From Aquincola tertiaricarbonis (GTDB taxonomy: Bacteria > Pseudomonadota > Gammaproteobacteria > Burkholderiales > Burkholderiaceae_C): DNA of 64,000 nt. The stretch lies in assembly GCF_023573145.1 (NCBI RefSeq), contig NZ_CP097635.1, positions 2,728,001-2,792,000 on the forward strand, given 5' to 3'. Each line of letters begins with the position of its first letter. Position 1 is the first letter of the stretch. The notes beneath the pieces are model-generated. The model saw only the letters and a program-made list of their open reading frames with translations, was not told the origin of the DNA and did no database searches. The position numbers were made by a program, and so were the translations under genes. Shown here in pieces: positions 44,650 to 53,088 of the stretch.

Positions 44650-45753
44650 TCACAGCTGCGCTGGCGCGTAGTACGGCTTGTCGCCCAAGGCGTCCACCCG
44701 GGCCCAGAAGGCCTCGCCCACGGCCAGACCGCGGGCGTCGCGCGGGGCGTGCTGGCGCCAGATGGCCCAGGAGTCGGGGTGCAGCTGGCTGGCGCGGTCG
44801 AGCGCGCTGCGCGCTGCGTCTGCCTGGCCCTGGCGCAGCAGCTGCTGGCCCAGCAGGAACCAGGCATGCGCCTCGGCCTGCGCCGCGCTGGGCGCGGGCA
44901 CGCGGGCCGCGGCCTGCGGCGCCGGCAACGCATGGGCGCTGGCCGGGCCCTGGCGGGCCCAGTCGCGCACCGCGGCCAGGTAGGCGGCCTTGCGCTGCTG
45001 GCTGGCCTGTGCCAGCTCGGGCGCCAGGGCGCCGGTGCTGCGGTCGATGGACCGGAAGGCATCGCTGGAGCCGGCGGTCTCGGTCGGCCGCACGATGCGG
45101 CCTGCTTCGTCGATCCACACCGCCTGCGGCACGTTGACGATGCCGTAGAGCGCGGCCACGTGATGGTCGGCGTCGATCAGGCAGGGGTAGCTGGGCGCGG
45201 CCGCCTCGATCCACGGGCGGGCGGCTTCGGCCGTGTCCAGCGCGATGGCCAGCACGGTGAAGTTGGTGTCCTGCAGCTCGTTCATCATCGATTGCCACAG
45301 CGCCAGGTCGAGCCGGCAGCCGCACCAGCTGGCCCAGGTCACCAGCAGCAGCTTGCGGCCACGGTACTGGCTCAGGCTGTGGGGCTGGCCTTGCAGGTCA
45401 GGCAGCGTGAAGTCAGGTGCCTGCAGCGATTGCAAGGCCTCGGCCCGTTGCGCGGCGCCGGTGCCCAGCACCCAGTTGCGGCCGCTGCCGTCATGCACCA
45501 CCGGCTGGCCGCCGTGGCGCCACAGCGCGGCCAGGTTCAGGCGGGCGGGCTGGCCGGCGGCTTCTTCACGCACCCACTGGGCGCGTTGCGCGGGCGGCAC
45601 CGGCATGCACACGTCGCCGTGGCACAGGCCTTCTGGCTTCCATTGCCAGCCGGTGGCGGCTTCGATGTCGGTGGCGGTCAGCCACAGGGCATCGCCTTCG
45701 GCTTGGGCGTCGGCCAGCGCGGTGCTGCGCTGCTCATGCAGAACGGTGATCAT
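44650..45753 (-). CDS. TlpA/ResA-like redoxin with CxC active site and TPR-like tail
   Basis: A 367-residue protein of three parts. Residues 1-100 are an unclassified N-terminus with a CHGDVC pair (C44, C49). A thioredoxin-like domain spans about 110-240 (APDFTLPDLQGQPHSLSQYRGRKLLLVTWASWCGCRLDLALWQSMMNEL ... VNVPQAVWIDEAGRIV). A C-terminal helical region of TPR character (AHAWFLLGQQLLRQGQADAARSALDRASQLHPDSW) ends it. The active site is C144-G-C146, a CxC instead of the usual CxxC. No signal peptide is seen, so it is probably cytosolic. It starts 32 bp after the last Nit1C gene on the same strand and is probably co-transcribed. Confidence 0.85.
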   Translation of the reverse strand: MITVLHEQRSTALADAQAEGDALWLTATDIEAATGWQWKPEGLCHGDVCMPVPPAQRAQWVREEAAGQPARLNLAALWRHGGQPVVHDGSGRNWVLGTGAAQRAEALQSLQAPDFTLPDLQGQPHSLSQYRGRKLLLVTWASWCGCRLDLALWQSMMNELQDTNFTVLAIALDTAEAARPWIEAAAPSYPCLIDADHHVAALYGIVNVPQAVWIDEAGRIVRPTETAGSSDAFRSIDRSTGALAPELAQASQQRKAAYLAAVRDWARQGPASAHALPAPQAAARVPAPSAAQAEAHAWFLLGQQLLRQGQADAARSALDRASQLHPDSWAIWRQHAPRDARGLAVGEAFWARVDALGDKPYYAPAQL

Positions 45754-45785
45754 GGTCGGATCCAGGGCAGGAGATGCCCGGGAGC

Positions 45786-47108
45786 TTATCCGGGCACTGC
45801 GGCCGGCAGCGTGGCAGGGGCTTGGGTGCTGCGCTCGCCGGCGATCACCTCGGCCAGGTGCTGCGCATCGCGCGCCACGCCCGAGAAGCGGCCCGAGCCC
45901 CAGGTGTGCAGCCAGGGCAGGCCCAGGAAGTACAGGCCCGGCAAGGCCGTGACGCCCCGCTCGTGCTGGGGCTGGCCGCGGCCGTTGAACACCGGTGCGT
46001 CCAGCCAGCCGAAGTCGGGCGCAAAGCCGATGCACCACACCACGCTGCCGATGCCGGCCTGCTGCAGGCTGAGCGTGAGCGGCTCTTCGCCGGGCTGCCA
46101 CACCGGCTGGTAGCGGCTGGACGGCGGGGCCTGCAGACCCATGCGCTCGATGTATTGGTCGATGCTGGCATTGATGCCGTTGTAAGTGGCGTCGGCGCGG
46201 TCCAGCACCTCGGCCAGGCCGGGCTTGAAGCGCAGCAACACGTCGCCATCGTCCTGCGGTTCCACCGCCTGCAGCGCGCCATGCAGCTGCATGCCCTGCA
46301 GCGCGAAGCGGCGCAGGTCGATGTCGCGCCCGCCGTCGCGGCCGGTGACGTAGTGGTTGGTGTTGTCGCGCACGCCTTCGCGCAGCGGATGCTGGCCCAC
46401 CGGCATGTCGTAGTAGCCCATGTCGGCCAGCCAGTCCACCACGTCGCGGCCGCGGTAAAAGCGGGCGCAGCGCGGCGCGTCGCCAACCGCCAGCACCACC
46501 TGGCGGCCGGCCAGGTGCAGGTCTTCGGCGATCTGCGCGCCGCTCTGGCCCGAGCCCACCACCAGCACTGCGCCGGGCGGCAGCTCGGCCGCGTTGTGGT
46601 ACTGCTCCGAGTGCAGCTGCCGCACGCTGGCCGGCAGCCGCTCGGCCATGCGCGGCACGATGGGCAGGTGGTAGCCGCCAGAGGCCACCACCACCTGGTC
46701 GGCGGTGCATTCCTGCAGGCCGGGCTCGCCCGCCACCTCGTAGCGCAGCAGGTAGCCGCCTTGGGGCCGCGGCTTGACCAGGCGCACCGTCACGCCCTCG
46801 CGCAGCGGCGGGTTCACCTTGCGCCGGAAGCGCTCCAGCCAGGCCACGATCTCGGGCTTGGTCATGAAGCCGTGCGGGTCGTCGCCGTCGTACGGGTGGC
46901 CGGGCAGGGCGCACTGCCAGTTGGGCGTCACCAGGCAGAAGCTGTCCCAGCGCCGCGTCTGCCACACGTGCATCGCACGGTGCTTCTCGAACACGATGTG
47001 GCCGATGCCGGCCTGCTGCAGGCAGGCGCTCATCGACAGGCCCGCCTGGCCGCCGCCGACGATGGCCACCGCGTGGTGGGGGGTTGAAGCAGTGTTCATG
47101 CGGTTCAT
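45786..47108 (-). CDS. MSMEG_0569-family flavin-dependent oxidoreductase (Nit1C cluster)
   Basis: A 440-residue flavoprotein. An FAD Rossmann motif lies near the N-terminus (AIVGGGQAGLSMSACLQQAGIGHIVFEKH) and an NADPH motif in the middle (VLVVGSGQSGAQIAEDLHLAG), as in flavin-containing monooxygenase-like enzymes. The overall length and the WDSFCLVTPNWQCALPGHPYDGDDPHGFM block match the MSMEG_0569 family, which is found only in this conserved cluster. The ATG at 47108 overlaps the preceding stop by 4 bp; one at 47099 is also possible. Its substrate in the cluster is not established. Confidence 0.92.
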   Translation of the reverse strand: MNRMNTASTPHHAVAIVGGGQAGLSMSACLQQAGIGHIVFEKHRAMHVWQTRRWDSFCLVTPNWQCALPGHPYDGDDPHGFMTKPEIVAWLERFRRKVNPPLREGVTVRLVKPRPQGGYLLRYEVAGEPGLQECTADQVVVASGGYHLPIVPRMAERLPASVRQLHSEQYHNAAELPPGAVLVVGSGQSGAQIAEDLHLAGRQVVLAVGDAPRCARFYRGRDVVDWLADMGYYDMPVGQHPLREGVRDNTNHYVTGRDGGRDIDLRRFALQGMQLHGALQAVEPQDDGDVLLRFKPGLAEVLDRADATYNGINASIDQYIERMGLQAPPSSRYQPVWQPGEEPLTLSLQQAGIGSVVWCIGFAPDFGWLDAPVFNGRGQPQHERGVTALPGLYFLGLPWLHTWGSGRFSGVARDAQHLAEVIAGERSTQAPATLPAAVPG

Positions 47109-47392
47109 TCCTGGAAGGCGATCACCTGCACCCGGGCGTCGGGCTGCTGGCTGAAGCGGGCGGCGGTGTGTTCGATGCTGCGCAGCTGCTCGGCCGCGGC
47201 GGAGCAGGCAAAGCCGTACTTGGCCTGCACGCGGTCGGAGGCGATCTGCGTCGCTTCCCGCACGCGCTGCAGGAAGTCGGGCAGCGGGTAGGCGGCGCCG
47301 GGCTCGAAGTAGTCCTTGATCACCAGCGAAGGTGAGTAGCAGGTGGTTTCGCTGGCATCGGGCCAGCGCAGCTGGTAGTGCATCGCGGGCAT
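47105..47392 (-). CDS. MSMEG_0570-family nitrogen-starvation response protein (possible internal start)
   Basis: This is the C-terminal 95 residues of the fused frame, listed separately because it can be translated alone: AAGGAG lies 5 bp upstream of the ATG at 47392. Elsewhere in Nit1C clusters this small protein is a stand-alone gene. It contains a Tyr-Cys-rich N-terminal half (ETTCYSPSLVIKDYF) and AKYGFACSAAAEQL. Its molecular role is unknown. Whether free protein, fusion, or both are made cannot be read from the DNA. Confidence 0.65.
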   Translation of the reverse strand: MPAMHYQLRWPDASETTCYSPSLVIKDYFEPGAAYPLPDFLQRVREATQIASDRVQAKYGFACSAAAEQLRSIEHTAARFSQQPDARVQVIAFQE

Positions 47393-48565
47393 GTTTTCTC
47401 CTTGCAGATAAGCGCTGTAAAGCGCCAGATGGCGCCGGGCGCTGGCAGCCCAGCCGTAGCGCTGGCACACCGCGGGCGGCGTGCGGCGGCCCAGGGCCAC
47501 CGCTTCGCGCAGCGCCGCGGCGATGGAGGCCGGCTCCAGCGGATCGGCCCAGTGCACATCGCCTTCGGGCGCGAAGTGCTCGGTGAAAGGGGGCATGCGT
47601 GAGACCACCGCGCGGGTGCCGCAGGCCAGCGCCTCCAGTGCGGCCAGGCCGAAGCCTTCCAGCAGCGAAGGCATGGCCAGCACGTCGGCCCGGCGGTACA
47701 GCGCCGGCACCATCGCATCGGGCACCGGGCCGGTCAGCAGCACGTCGGCGCCGGGTTGCAGGCCGGCCTGGTTCATCAGCGTGTGAAAGGCCTGCACCTC
47801 ACCGGCATGGTCCAGCACGCTGGCGCCGCCGGCCACTACCAGCCGGGCGCGTGGCAGCTGCCGGCGCAGCAGGATGAAGGCCTGCAGCAGCCGCAAGCTG
47901 TTCTTGCGTGCCTCGATGCCCCCCATGGCCAGCACCAGTGGCGCGCCGCCTTCCAGGCCGAGCACGCGGGCCACGGCGGCGTCTTCCGGCTGCGGTGCGG
48001 GGTGGTAGCGCCGCAGGTCCACGCCGTTGGGTACTTCATGGGCTGCCAGGCCGTGCTCGGCCTGCAGCCGCTGCTGCCACAGCTGGCTCACGCACAGCAG
48101 CAGGCCGGCTTCGCGCAGCGAGCGTGCTTCCCAGGCCTGCAGCCGCGCATCGGCAAAGCGATCGACATGGTGCACGGTGCGCACGTAGCCGCGCAGCCGG
48201 CCCTGGGCCTTCAGGTCGGCCAGCGCGTTGCCGCCGATGCCGTCATGGGCGTGCAGCAGGTCGAAGCGCTCGGCCGCCCGCGTGTGCTGCAGGTGCGTGC
48301 GCACGGCCTGGATGCGCGCCGCCACCTGGCCGGCCAGGTCGGTGGGTGCGTCGGGCGGCGGGCTGGGCAGCGCTGCGATCTCCACCGCGCAGGGCGTGTC
48401 GCGGAAGAAGCGCTGGCCAGGCGCGGCCGGGGCGATCAGCGTGACCTGCTGGCCGGCCTGCTGCAGCGCGCGGCCCAGCTCCAGCACATGCACCACGCCG
48501 CCGCGCGGGTTCACCGAATGGGTGAGCAGCGCGATGCGCAGCGGCCGCGTGGCCACGTCAGGCAT
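47105..48565 (-). CDS. glycosyltransferase (MSMEG_0565 family) fused in frame to an MSMEG_0570-family protein
   Basis: A 486-residue open frame. Residues 1-390 are a GT4-type glycosyltransferase: an N-terminal HSVNPRGGVVHVLELGRALQ loop, DLLHAHDGIGG, and the donor-site motif PSLLEGFGLAALEALACGTRAVV with its two glutamates. The last 95 residues (MPAMHYQLRWPDASETTCYSPSLVIKDYFEPG ... YGFACSAAAEQLRSIE) are a complete MSMEG_0570-family nitrogen-starvation protein, normally a separate gene. There is no stop codon between them: ...YLQGEN runs straight into MPAMHY. A perfect ribosome binding site lies at the join, so the short protein may also be made alone. The start overlaps the AIR-synthase-like gene by 8 bp. 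Confidence 0.9.
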   Translation of the reverse strand: MPDVATRPLRIALLTHSVNPRGGVVHVLELGRALQQAGQQVTLIAPAAPGQRFFRDTPCAVEIAALPSPPPDAPTDLAGQVAARIQAVRTHLQHTRAAERFDLLHAHDGIGGNALADLKAQGRLRGYVRTVHHVDRFADARLQAWEARSLREAGLLLCVSQLWQQRLQAEHGLAAHEVPNGVDLRRYHPAPQPEDAAVARVLGLEGGAPLVLAMGGIEARKNSLRLLQAFILLRRQLPRARLVVAGGASVLDHAGEVQAFHTLMNQAGLQPGADVLLTGPVPDAMVPALYRRADVLAMPSLLEGFGLAALEALACGTRAVVSRMPPFTEHFAPEGDVHWADPLEPASIAAALREAVALGRRTPPAVCQRYGWAASARRHLALYSAYLQGENMPAMHYQLRWPDASETTCYSPSLVIKDYFEPGAAYPLPDFLQRVREATQIASDRVQAKYGFACSAAAEQLRSIEHTAARFSQQPDARVQVIAFQE

Positions 48566-49568
48566 GGGCCACCTCGGAGGCGGTGATGAAGGGGCGCGCG
48601 GCGAGGTCCCACAGCAGGGCCTGCTGGCCGGCATGGCGCAGCTGCACCGCGGGCTGGGCCTGCACCGTGCCCACCGCGGCGGCGGCAATGCCGCGTTCGG
48701 CAAAGCGCTGCAGCACCGGGGCCACCTGCGCCGGCCGCAGGCTGAACACGAAGCCATAGCTGGGAAAGGCCGTGAGCCAGCGCAGCAGCGCGGCCGGGTC
48801 ATCCGCCGCCACGCTGTGCGGCCGCGGCATCGCATCGACGTCGATCACCGCGCCGCAGCGTGAGCAGTCCAGCATCATCAGCAGCGTGCCCACGGCGCCG
48901 GCCATGCTGATGTCCTTGGCGGCATCGGCCAGGCCGGCTTCGGCCAGCTGCGGCAGCAGGTCCAGGTCGGCGCGCAGCCGTTCGGCCGGTGCGGGGGTGG
49001 AGGCATTCCAGTAGGGGTAGGGCTCCTGCCAGGCACCGCGCAGGTCCACCGCCATCACCAGCACGTCGCCGGGCCGGGCGTTGAAGCTGCTGAGCAGCCG
49101 CTGCGCACGGCCCAGCACCGCCACCGCCAGCTGGCCGCGGCTGCTGCGGTGGTTGCTGTGGCCGCCGACGATGGGCACGCCGTAGCGCTGCGCGCCGGCG
49201 GCCAGGCCTTGCATCAGCGGCTCGGCAGCCTGGCTGCCGGCGCTCCACAGCGCGTCCACCACGGCCAGCGGGCGGCCGCCCATGGCCGCGATGTCGCTCA
49301 GGTTCACCATCACGCCGCAGTAGCCGGCGAACCAGGGTTCACGTTCCACGAAGTCGTCGACGAAGCCCTCGATGGCCAGCAGCAGGTGGCCGCCCTGGCC
49401 ATCGGCCAGCGCGGCGCAGTCGTCGCCGTTGGGCACGGTGAGCAGGCCGGGCGGAGCCAGGCGCTGCGACTGGGCCAGTGCGGCCATCGCGGGCGAGATG
49501 TCCTGCTTGTGCAGGAAGCCGCGGCTGGCGCGCAGGGCTTCGCACAGGTCTTCGGCGGCGTGGGTCAT
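48558..49568 (-). CDS. AIR synthase-like protein (Sll0787 family, Nit1C cluster)
   Basis: A 336-residue protein of the PurM/HypE/SelD superfamily. The nucleotide-binding N-terminus shows VPNGDDCAALADG and GVMVNLSDIAAMGGRPLAVVDALW, the typical ND-D-A/MGG pattern; the C-terminal domain has AAKDISMAGAVGTLLMMLDCSRCGAVID. In the related cyanobacterial Sll0787 proteins the GNAT part can be joined to this domain; here it is a separate gene overlapping by 4 bp. It presumably uses ATP to activate or phosphorylate an unknown intermediate of the cluster. Confidence 0.9.
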   Translation of the reverse strand: MTHAAEDLCEALRASRGFLHKQDISPAMAALAQSQRLAPPGLLTVPNGDDCAALADGQGGHLLLAIEGFVDDFVEREPWFAGYCGVMVNLSDIAAMGGRPLAVVDALWSAGSQAAEPLMQGLAAGAQRYGVPIVGGHSNHRSSRGQLAVAVLGRAQRLLSSFNARPGDVLVMAVDLRGAWQEPYPYWNASTPAPAERLRADLDLLPQLAEAGLADAAKDISMAGAVGTLLMMLDCSRCGAVIDVDAMPRPHSVAADDPAALLRWLTAFPSYGFVFSLRPAQVAPVLQRFAERGIAAAAVGTVQAQPAVQLRHAGQQALLWDLAARPFITASEVAHA

Positions 49569-50137
49569 GCGGTGGCCGTGCTGCGCGTGACGTAACCTGT
49601 ATAGACATCCACGCAGGGTGGATACGCCGCCAGATCGGCCTGCATCAGCACATGCGGGCGGCCATGCAGCAGCTCGTCTTTCAGCGCTTGCCAGTGCAGG
49701 CGCTGGAACATGGGGGCGTTCTGCTGCTGCACATGAGCCAGGAACACGCGGCAGCCGCGTGCATGGGCGCTGGCCACCGCCAGCCGGATGAGCGTGGCGC
49801 CCAGCCGGCCGTGGTGTCGAAAGGCCGCATGCACCGCCAGCCGCGAGCCCCACCACAGGCCGGGCTCGGCTTCGTGGATGCGCACGGTGCCCACCACCTG
49901 GTCGGGCAGGCCGGCCACGCAGGCCACCGCCACCAGGGTCTGGGCCTGCGCATCCACCGCGTCGAGGTCGTCGCCGACGAACACGCCCTGCTCAATGCAG
50001 AACACCGCCCGGCGCAGCGCCATCGCCTCGCGCTGCTCCCAGCCGGCGGTAGCCCACTTGATGCGGAACTCGCAGGGGCGGTAGGCCTCGGCCTGATCCG
50101 GCGCAGCATCATCCATCGCATCCAGCAGCGCATTCAT
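49565..50137 (-). CDS. GNAT-family acetyltransferase (MSMEG_0567 family, Nit1C cluster)
   Basis: A 190-residue N-acetyltransferase: EFRIKWATAGWEQREAMALRRAVFCIEQGVF, then QVVGTVRIHEAEPGLWWGSRLAVHAAFRHHGRLGATLIRLAVASAHARGCRVFLAHVQQQNAPMFQRLHW, the acetyl-CoA binding V-x-x-x-x-R-x-x-G-type loop being RHHGRLG. The family is found with Nit1C nitrilases. Start and stop overlap the flanking genes by 4 bp each, so the three proteins are translationally coupled. Confidence 0.9.
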   Translation of the reverse strand: MNALLDAMDDAAPDQAEAYRPCEFRIKWATAGWEQREAMALRRAVFCIEQGVFVGDDLDAVDAQAQTLVAVACVAGLPDQVVGTVRIHEAEPGLWWGSRLAVHAAFRHHGRLGATLIRLAVASAHARGCRVFLAHVQQQNAPMFQRLHWQALKDELLHGRPHVLMQADLAAYPPCVDVYTGYVTRSTATA

Positions 50138-51276
50138 GCCAGCACCTCCGCCGTCTCGTACTGCGACTGCGACGAACACGCACCGCACTTGCCGCAGCCG
50201 GCCTTGATGTCGACCGAGCGCAGGCCCGCCTGCGACAGCATCGCGCCCAGCGGCTCCAGGATGGACTTCATCCAGCCGGCATCGGGGGCCGGGTGGTCTT
50301 CCAGCGGCGTGCCGCTGATGGGCACGAAGGGCACGACGAAGGGGTACACGCCCAGGCCCACCAGCGTGCGGCACATGGCCAGGATGTCTTCGCGGGTGTC
50401 GCCCAAGCCGGCCAGGATGTAGGTGCTGACCTGGCCGCGGCCGAACACCTGCACCGCCGCCTCGAAGGCGCTGAGGTAGCGCTGCACCGGCACCGTGGCC
50501 TTGCCGGGCATGATGCGTTCACGCACGGCGGGCGTCACCGCTTCCAGGTGCATGCCCAGCGTGGAGATGCCGGCCGCGTGCATGCGCGCGAACCAGCGGT
50601 CGTCGTCGGGCGGCTCGCACTGGCCCTGCAGCGGCAGCACATGGCCGGCGGGCAAGCCGGCCTGGATGGCGAAGGCGCTGTCGGCCAGCACCTGGGCGCC
50701 GCGGTCGTCGCCGGGTGGCGTGCCGGTGGTCATCACCATGTGCTTGACGCCGTCCAGCAGCACCGCCATGCGGGCCACCTCTGCCAGCTGCTCGGGCGTC
50801 TTGTGGGCGATGGTGCGGCCGGCCGCCAGCGACTGGCCGATCGCGCAGAACTTGCAGGCCTTGCGCCGGCTCTCGTAGCGGATGCAGGTCTGCAGCACGG
50901 TGGTGGCCAGCACGTCGGCGCCGTGCAGCGTGGCGATGTGCGAGTAGGGCACGCCGTCCATCGTCTGCAGCGCATAAAAGCGCGGCTGTTTCGGAAAGGC
51001 GATCTGCGCGATGGGGATGCTGCCGCGCTTGAGCAGGCTGGCGCCGTCGGCGCCCGGCGCCTCGGCCACGAAGGGCGACTGCCAGGCCGACGAGGTATGC
51101 ACCGGCACCATGACGGTGTGGCCGTCCACCGTCACCGCCTTGTGGTCCGACGGGCCGGCGCCGCCGCGGCGGCTGGGCGCGCCGGCGCCGGGGTCAAGCA
51201 GCCGCAGGCCGTGCGATTGCAGCTCCGTCATCAGCTGCCGGGTGGCGGGGCTGGGCGTGGCCGGGTTCAGGCTCAT
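50134..51276 (-). CDS. MSMEG_0568-family radical SAM protein (Nit1C cluster)
   Basis: A 380-residue radical SAM enzyme. The cluster-binding cysteines are C131, C141 and C144 ([14 protein letters not shown]), a widened CX9CX2C instead of CX3CX2C, typical of this family. The C-terminus has a second Cys-rich site, CGKCGAC, that may hold an additional iron-sulfur cluster. The ATG at 51276 is chosen because GAGGA lies at good spacing; it overlaps the nitrilase 3' end by 83 bp. An ATG at 51231 is the alternative. The reaction is unknown. Confidence 0.92.
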   Translation of the reverse strand: MSLNPATPSPATRQLMTELQSHGLRLLDPGAGAPSRRGGAGPSDHKAVTVDGHTVMVPVHTSSAWQSPFVAEAPGADGASLLKRGSIPIAQIAFPKQPRFYALQTMDGVPYSHIATLHGADVLATTVLQTCIRYESRRKACKFCAIGQSLAAGRTIAHKTPEQLAEVARMAVLLDGVKHMVMTTGTPPGDDRGAQVLADSAFAIQAGLPAGHVLPLQGQCEPPDDDRWFARMHAAGISTLGMHLEAVTPAVRERIMPGKATVPVQRYLSAFEAAVQVFGRGQVSTYILAGLGDTREDILAMCRTLVGLGVYPFVVPFVPISGTPLEDHPAPDAGWMKSILEPLGAMLSQAGLRSVDIKAGCGKCGACSSQSQYETAEVLA

Positions 51277-52231
51277 GGGGGTTCCTCGGTTCAAGGTCGG
51301 CGGGCATGTCGAACATCGTGCGGGCAGGGCGGCGGTCGATCGCCAGGCTCAGCAGCTCGGGGCGGGCGTAGTGGCCCACCGAATCCATCATTCGCTTGCG
51401 CTTGGTCACCAGCGCCAGGTCCAGGTCGGCCAGCACCATGCCTTCGCCTTCGGTCAGCGGCTCGGCCAGGTACTTGCCTTCGGGCGAGACGATGGCGGTG
51501 TGGCAGCCGCCGCGCAGTGCCTGCTGCAGGGCGGGGTCGGGTGTCACCGCCCGCACCTGCGCATCCGTCAGCCAGCCGGTGGCGTTGATGACGAAGCAGC
51601 CCGACTCCAGCGCATGGTGGCGGATGGTCACCGCCATCTGGTCGGCGAAGATGGGGCCCACCAGCGAGCCTGGGAACTGCGCGCAGTGGATCTCTTCGTG
51701 CTGGGCCATCAGCGCATAGCGGGCCAGTGGGTTGTAGTGCTCCCAGCAGGCCAGCGCGCCCACGCGGCCCACCGCGGTGGGCACCACCTGCAGGCCGGCG
51801 GCATCGCCCTGGCCCCACACCATGCGCTCGTGGTAGGTGGGCGTGATCTTGCGGCGCTGCAGCTTCAGGCTGCCGTCGGCATCGAACAGCAGCTGGGTGT
51901 TGTACAGGCTGCCGTGGTCGCGCTCGTTCACGCCCAGCAGTACCACGATGCCGCGGGCGCGGGCCCGCTCGGCCACCGCGGTGGTCACCGGCCCCGGCAC
52001 CACCACCGCCCGCTCGTACAGCAACAGGTGCGGCGCGCCCTGCTGGCAGGGCGGCAGCACGAACGAGAAGTACGGGTAGTAGGGCACGAAGGTTTCGGGG
52101 AACACCACGATCTGCGCGCCGCGCGCGGCGGCCTCGTCGATCGCACTGCACACCCGGTCCAGCGTGCCCTCGGGGCGGTCGAAGTCGGGCGCGATCTGCA
52201 CCGCGGCCGCACGGACCACGCGCTTGTTCAC
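51194..52231 (-). CDS. Nit1C-type nitrilase
   Basis: A 345-residue carbon-nitrogen hydrolase starting with GTG that overlaps the previous stop (GTGA). The catalytic triad is E46 ([14 protein letters not shown]), K128 ([12 protein letters not shown]) and C162 ([10 protein letters not shown]), with a supporting Glu in the [10 protein letters not shown] block. Sequence and neighbours place it in the Nit6803/Nit1C group of aliphatic nitrilases, which turn nitriles into acid plus ammonia. Nit1C is known as the genetic determinant of growth on cyanide as nitrogen source in a Pseudomonas strain, so a role in cyanide or nitrile nitrogen recovery is likely here. Confidence 0.94.
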   Translation of the reverse strand: MNKRVVRAAAVQIAPDFDRPEGTLDRVCSAIDEAAARGAQIVVFPETFVPYYPYFSFVLPPCQQGAPHLLLYERAVVVPGPVTTAVAERARARGIVVLLGVNERDHGSLYNTQLLFDADGSLKLQRRKITPTYHERMVWGQGDAAGLQVVPTAVGRVGALACWEHYNPLARYALMAQHEEIHCAQFPGSLVGPIFADQMAVTIRHHALESGCFVINATGWLTDAQVRAVTPDPALQQALRGGCHTAIVSPEGKYLAEPLTEGEGMVLADLDLALVTKRKRMMDSVGHYARPELLSLAIDRRPARTMFDMPADLEPRNPHEPEPGHAQPRHPAADDGAAIARPAAA

Positions 52232-52710
52232 AGCGTCCAGGTGTCGAGGATGAAGGCGTTCTGCTTGCGGTGCAGCAGCACGATGTCCAGCACGTCCAGC
52301 GGGCTGATGGGCCGGATGCCTTCGATCAGCGAGCCTTCGCCGTGGCCGTACAGGGCCTGCAGCGCGAAGCGGCAGGCGTACACCTTGCCGCCTTCGGCGA
52401 TGAACTTGGTGATCTGGTTGTTGAAGTTCTGGTGGCCGGGAAAGGCCTCGTCGCCCAGCGTCGGAAAGCCGCGCTTGACGCCCAGCGTGACGCCCGGGCC
52501 GTACAGCAGGATGGAGGTTTCGAAACCCTTGCGCTGCAGCCGCGTGGCCTGCAGCAGATTGACGAAGCCGATCGAGCCTTCGAAGGCCACGGTGTGGAAG
52601 GTGACCAGCGCCTTTTCGCCGGGCTCGGCCTTCACGTCCTCGAACACCTTCTCTTCGTAGTCGACGAGGAACTCGCCTTTCTGGTTCTGCGGCTTGGTGA
52701 CTTTGGGCAT
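52228..52710 (-). CDS. MSMEG_0572/Sll0783-family nitrogen-starvation response protein (Nit1C cluster)
   Basis: A 160-residue protein, first gene of the Nit1C operon. The sequence ([20 protein letters not shown] N-terminus, [70 protein letters not shown]) resembles the DsrE/DrsE-type alpha/beta fold, with [13 protein letters not shown] later. Sll0783 of Synechocystis is strongly induced by nitrogen depletion. A GGAG ribosome binding site precedes the ATG, and a sigma-54 promoter candidate lies about 63 nt upstream. Confidence 0.9.
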   Translation of the reverse strand: MPKVTKPQNQKGEFLVDYEEKVFEDVKAEPGEKALVTFHTVAFEGSIGFVNLLQATRLQRKGFETSILLYGPGVTLGVKRGFPTLGDEAFPGHQNFNNQITKFIAEGGKVYACRFALQALYGHGEGSLIEGIRPISPLDVLDIVLLHRKQNAFILDTWTL

Positions 52711-52783
52711 GGGTGACTCCGTGGTGGGGTTTCGCTTGCGGGGGCGCCGCCTGCGCCGGCGGCGCGGTGGCTGCGGTCCATTT

Positions 52784-52799
52784 CGCATGCGATGTGCCA
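52784..52799 (-). promoter_or_regulatory. candidate sigma-54 (-24/-12) promoter of the Nit1C operon
   Basis: On the minus strand TGGCACATCGCATGCG (52799-52784) has TGGCAC at -24 and ATGC at -12, with the GG and GC elements exactly 12 bp apart as in RpoN promoters. Transcription would start near 52774. Nitrogen control through RpoN fits the known nitrogen-starvation induction of this cluster. Confidence 0.6.
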
Positions 52800-52817
52800 G
52801 TGGCCCGGACCGGCCAT

Positions 52818-53078
52818 GCAATCAAGGCCCGATCAATCAAGGGCGTGGCGCCCGCGCGGCTTTGCAACTTTTTTTGTCGGCGTCTTGTCGGCGTTCGGGT
52901 GTGCAGATGGGCCCGCGGCACCGCACCGCCACAGGGCGGCGGCGATGCGATCAATGCACCCGATCAATGGGGCTGCGCGGCCCCCCGCTGCACCAAGCAG
53001 GAACAGGCCGGCCGTGCACGCCGGGCGCAGCAGGGCGGGCATGCTTGATGCGATCAGCCCCCGGGTTGCATGCGATCA
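52818..53078. repeat. direct-repeat array of a CGATCA-type motif
   Basis: Repeats read in one direction: GCAATCAA (52818), CGATCAAT (52830, 52948 and 52961) and ATGCGATCA (53048-53056 and 53070-53078; 22 bp apart). Full ATGCGATCA also occurs at 52945-52953. Spacings of 12-13 and 22 bp fit one or two helical turns. They probably bind the adjacent MocR-type regulator. Confidence 0.55.
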
Positions 53079-53088
53079 GCCGTACCCC

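Larger units (their letters stand above)
52711..53088. promoter_or_regulatory. Nit1C-mocR divergent regulatory region
   Basis: This 378-bp region has no gene but much signal. It contains the sigma-54 promoter candidate for Nit1C (52784-52799), direct repeats of a (ATG)CGATCA motif up to the mocR start, and a tandem TTGTCGGCGT pair at 52874-52883 and 52885-52894 (11-bp period). Such repeats are typical of MocR-type binding sites. Confidence 0.6.
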
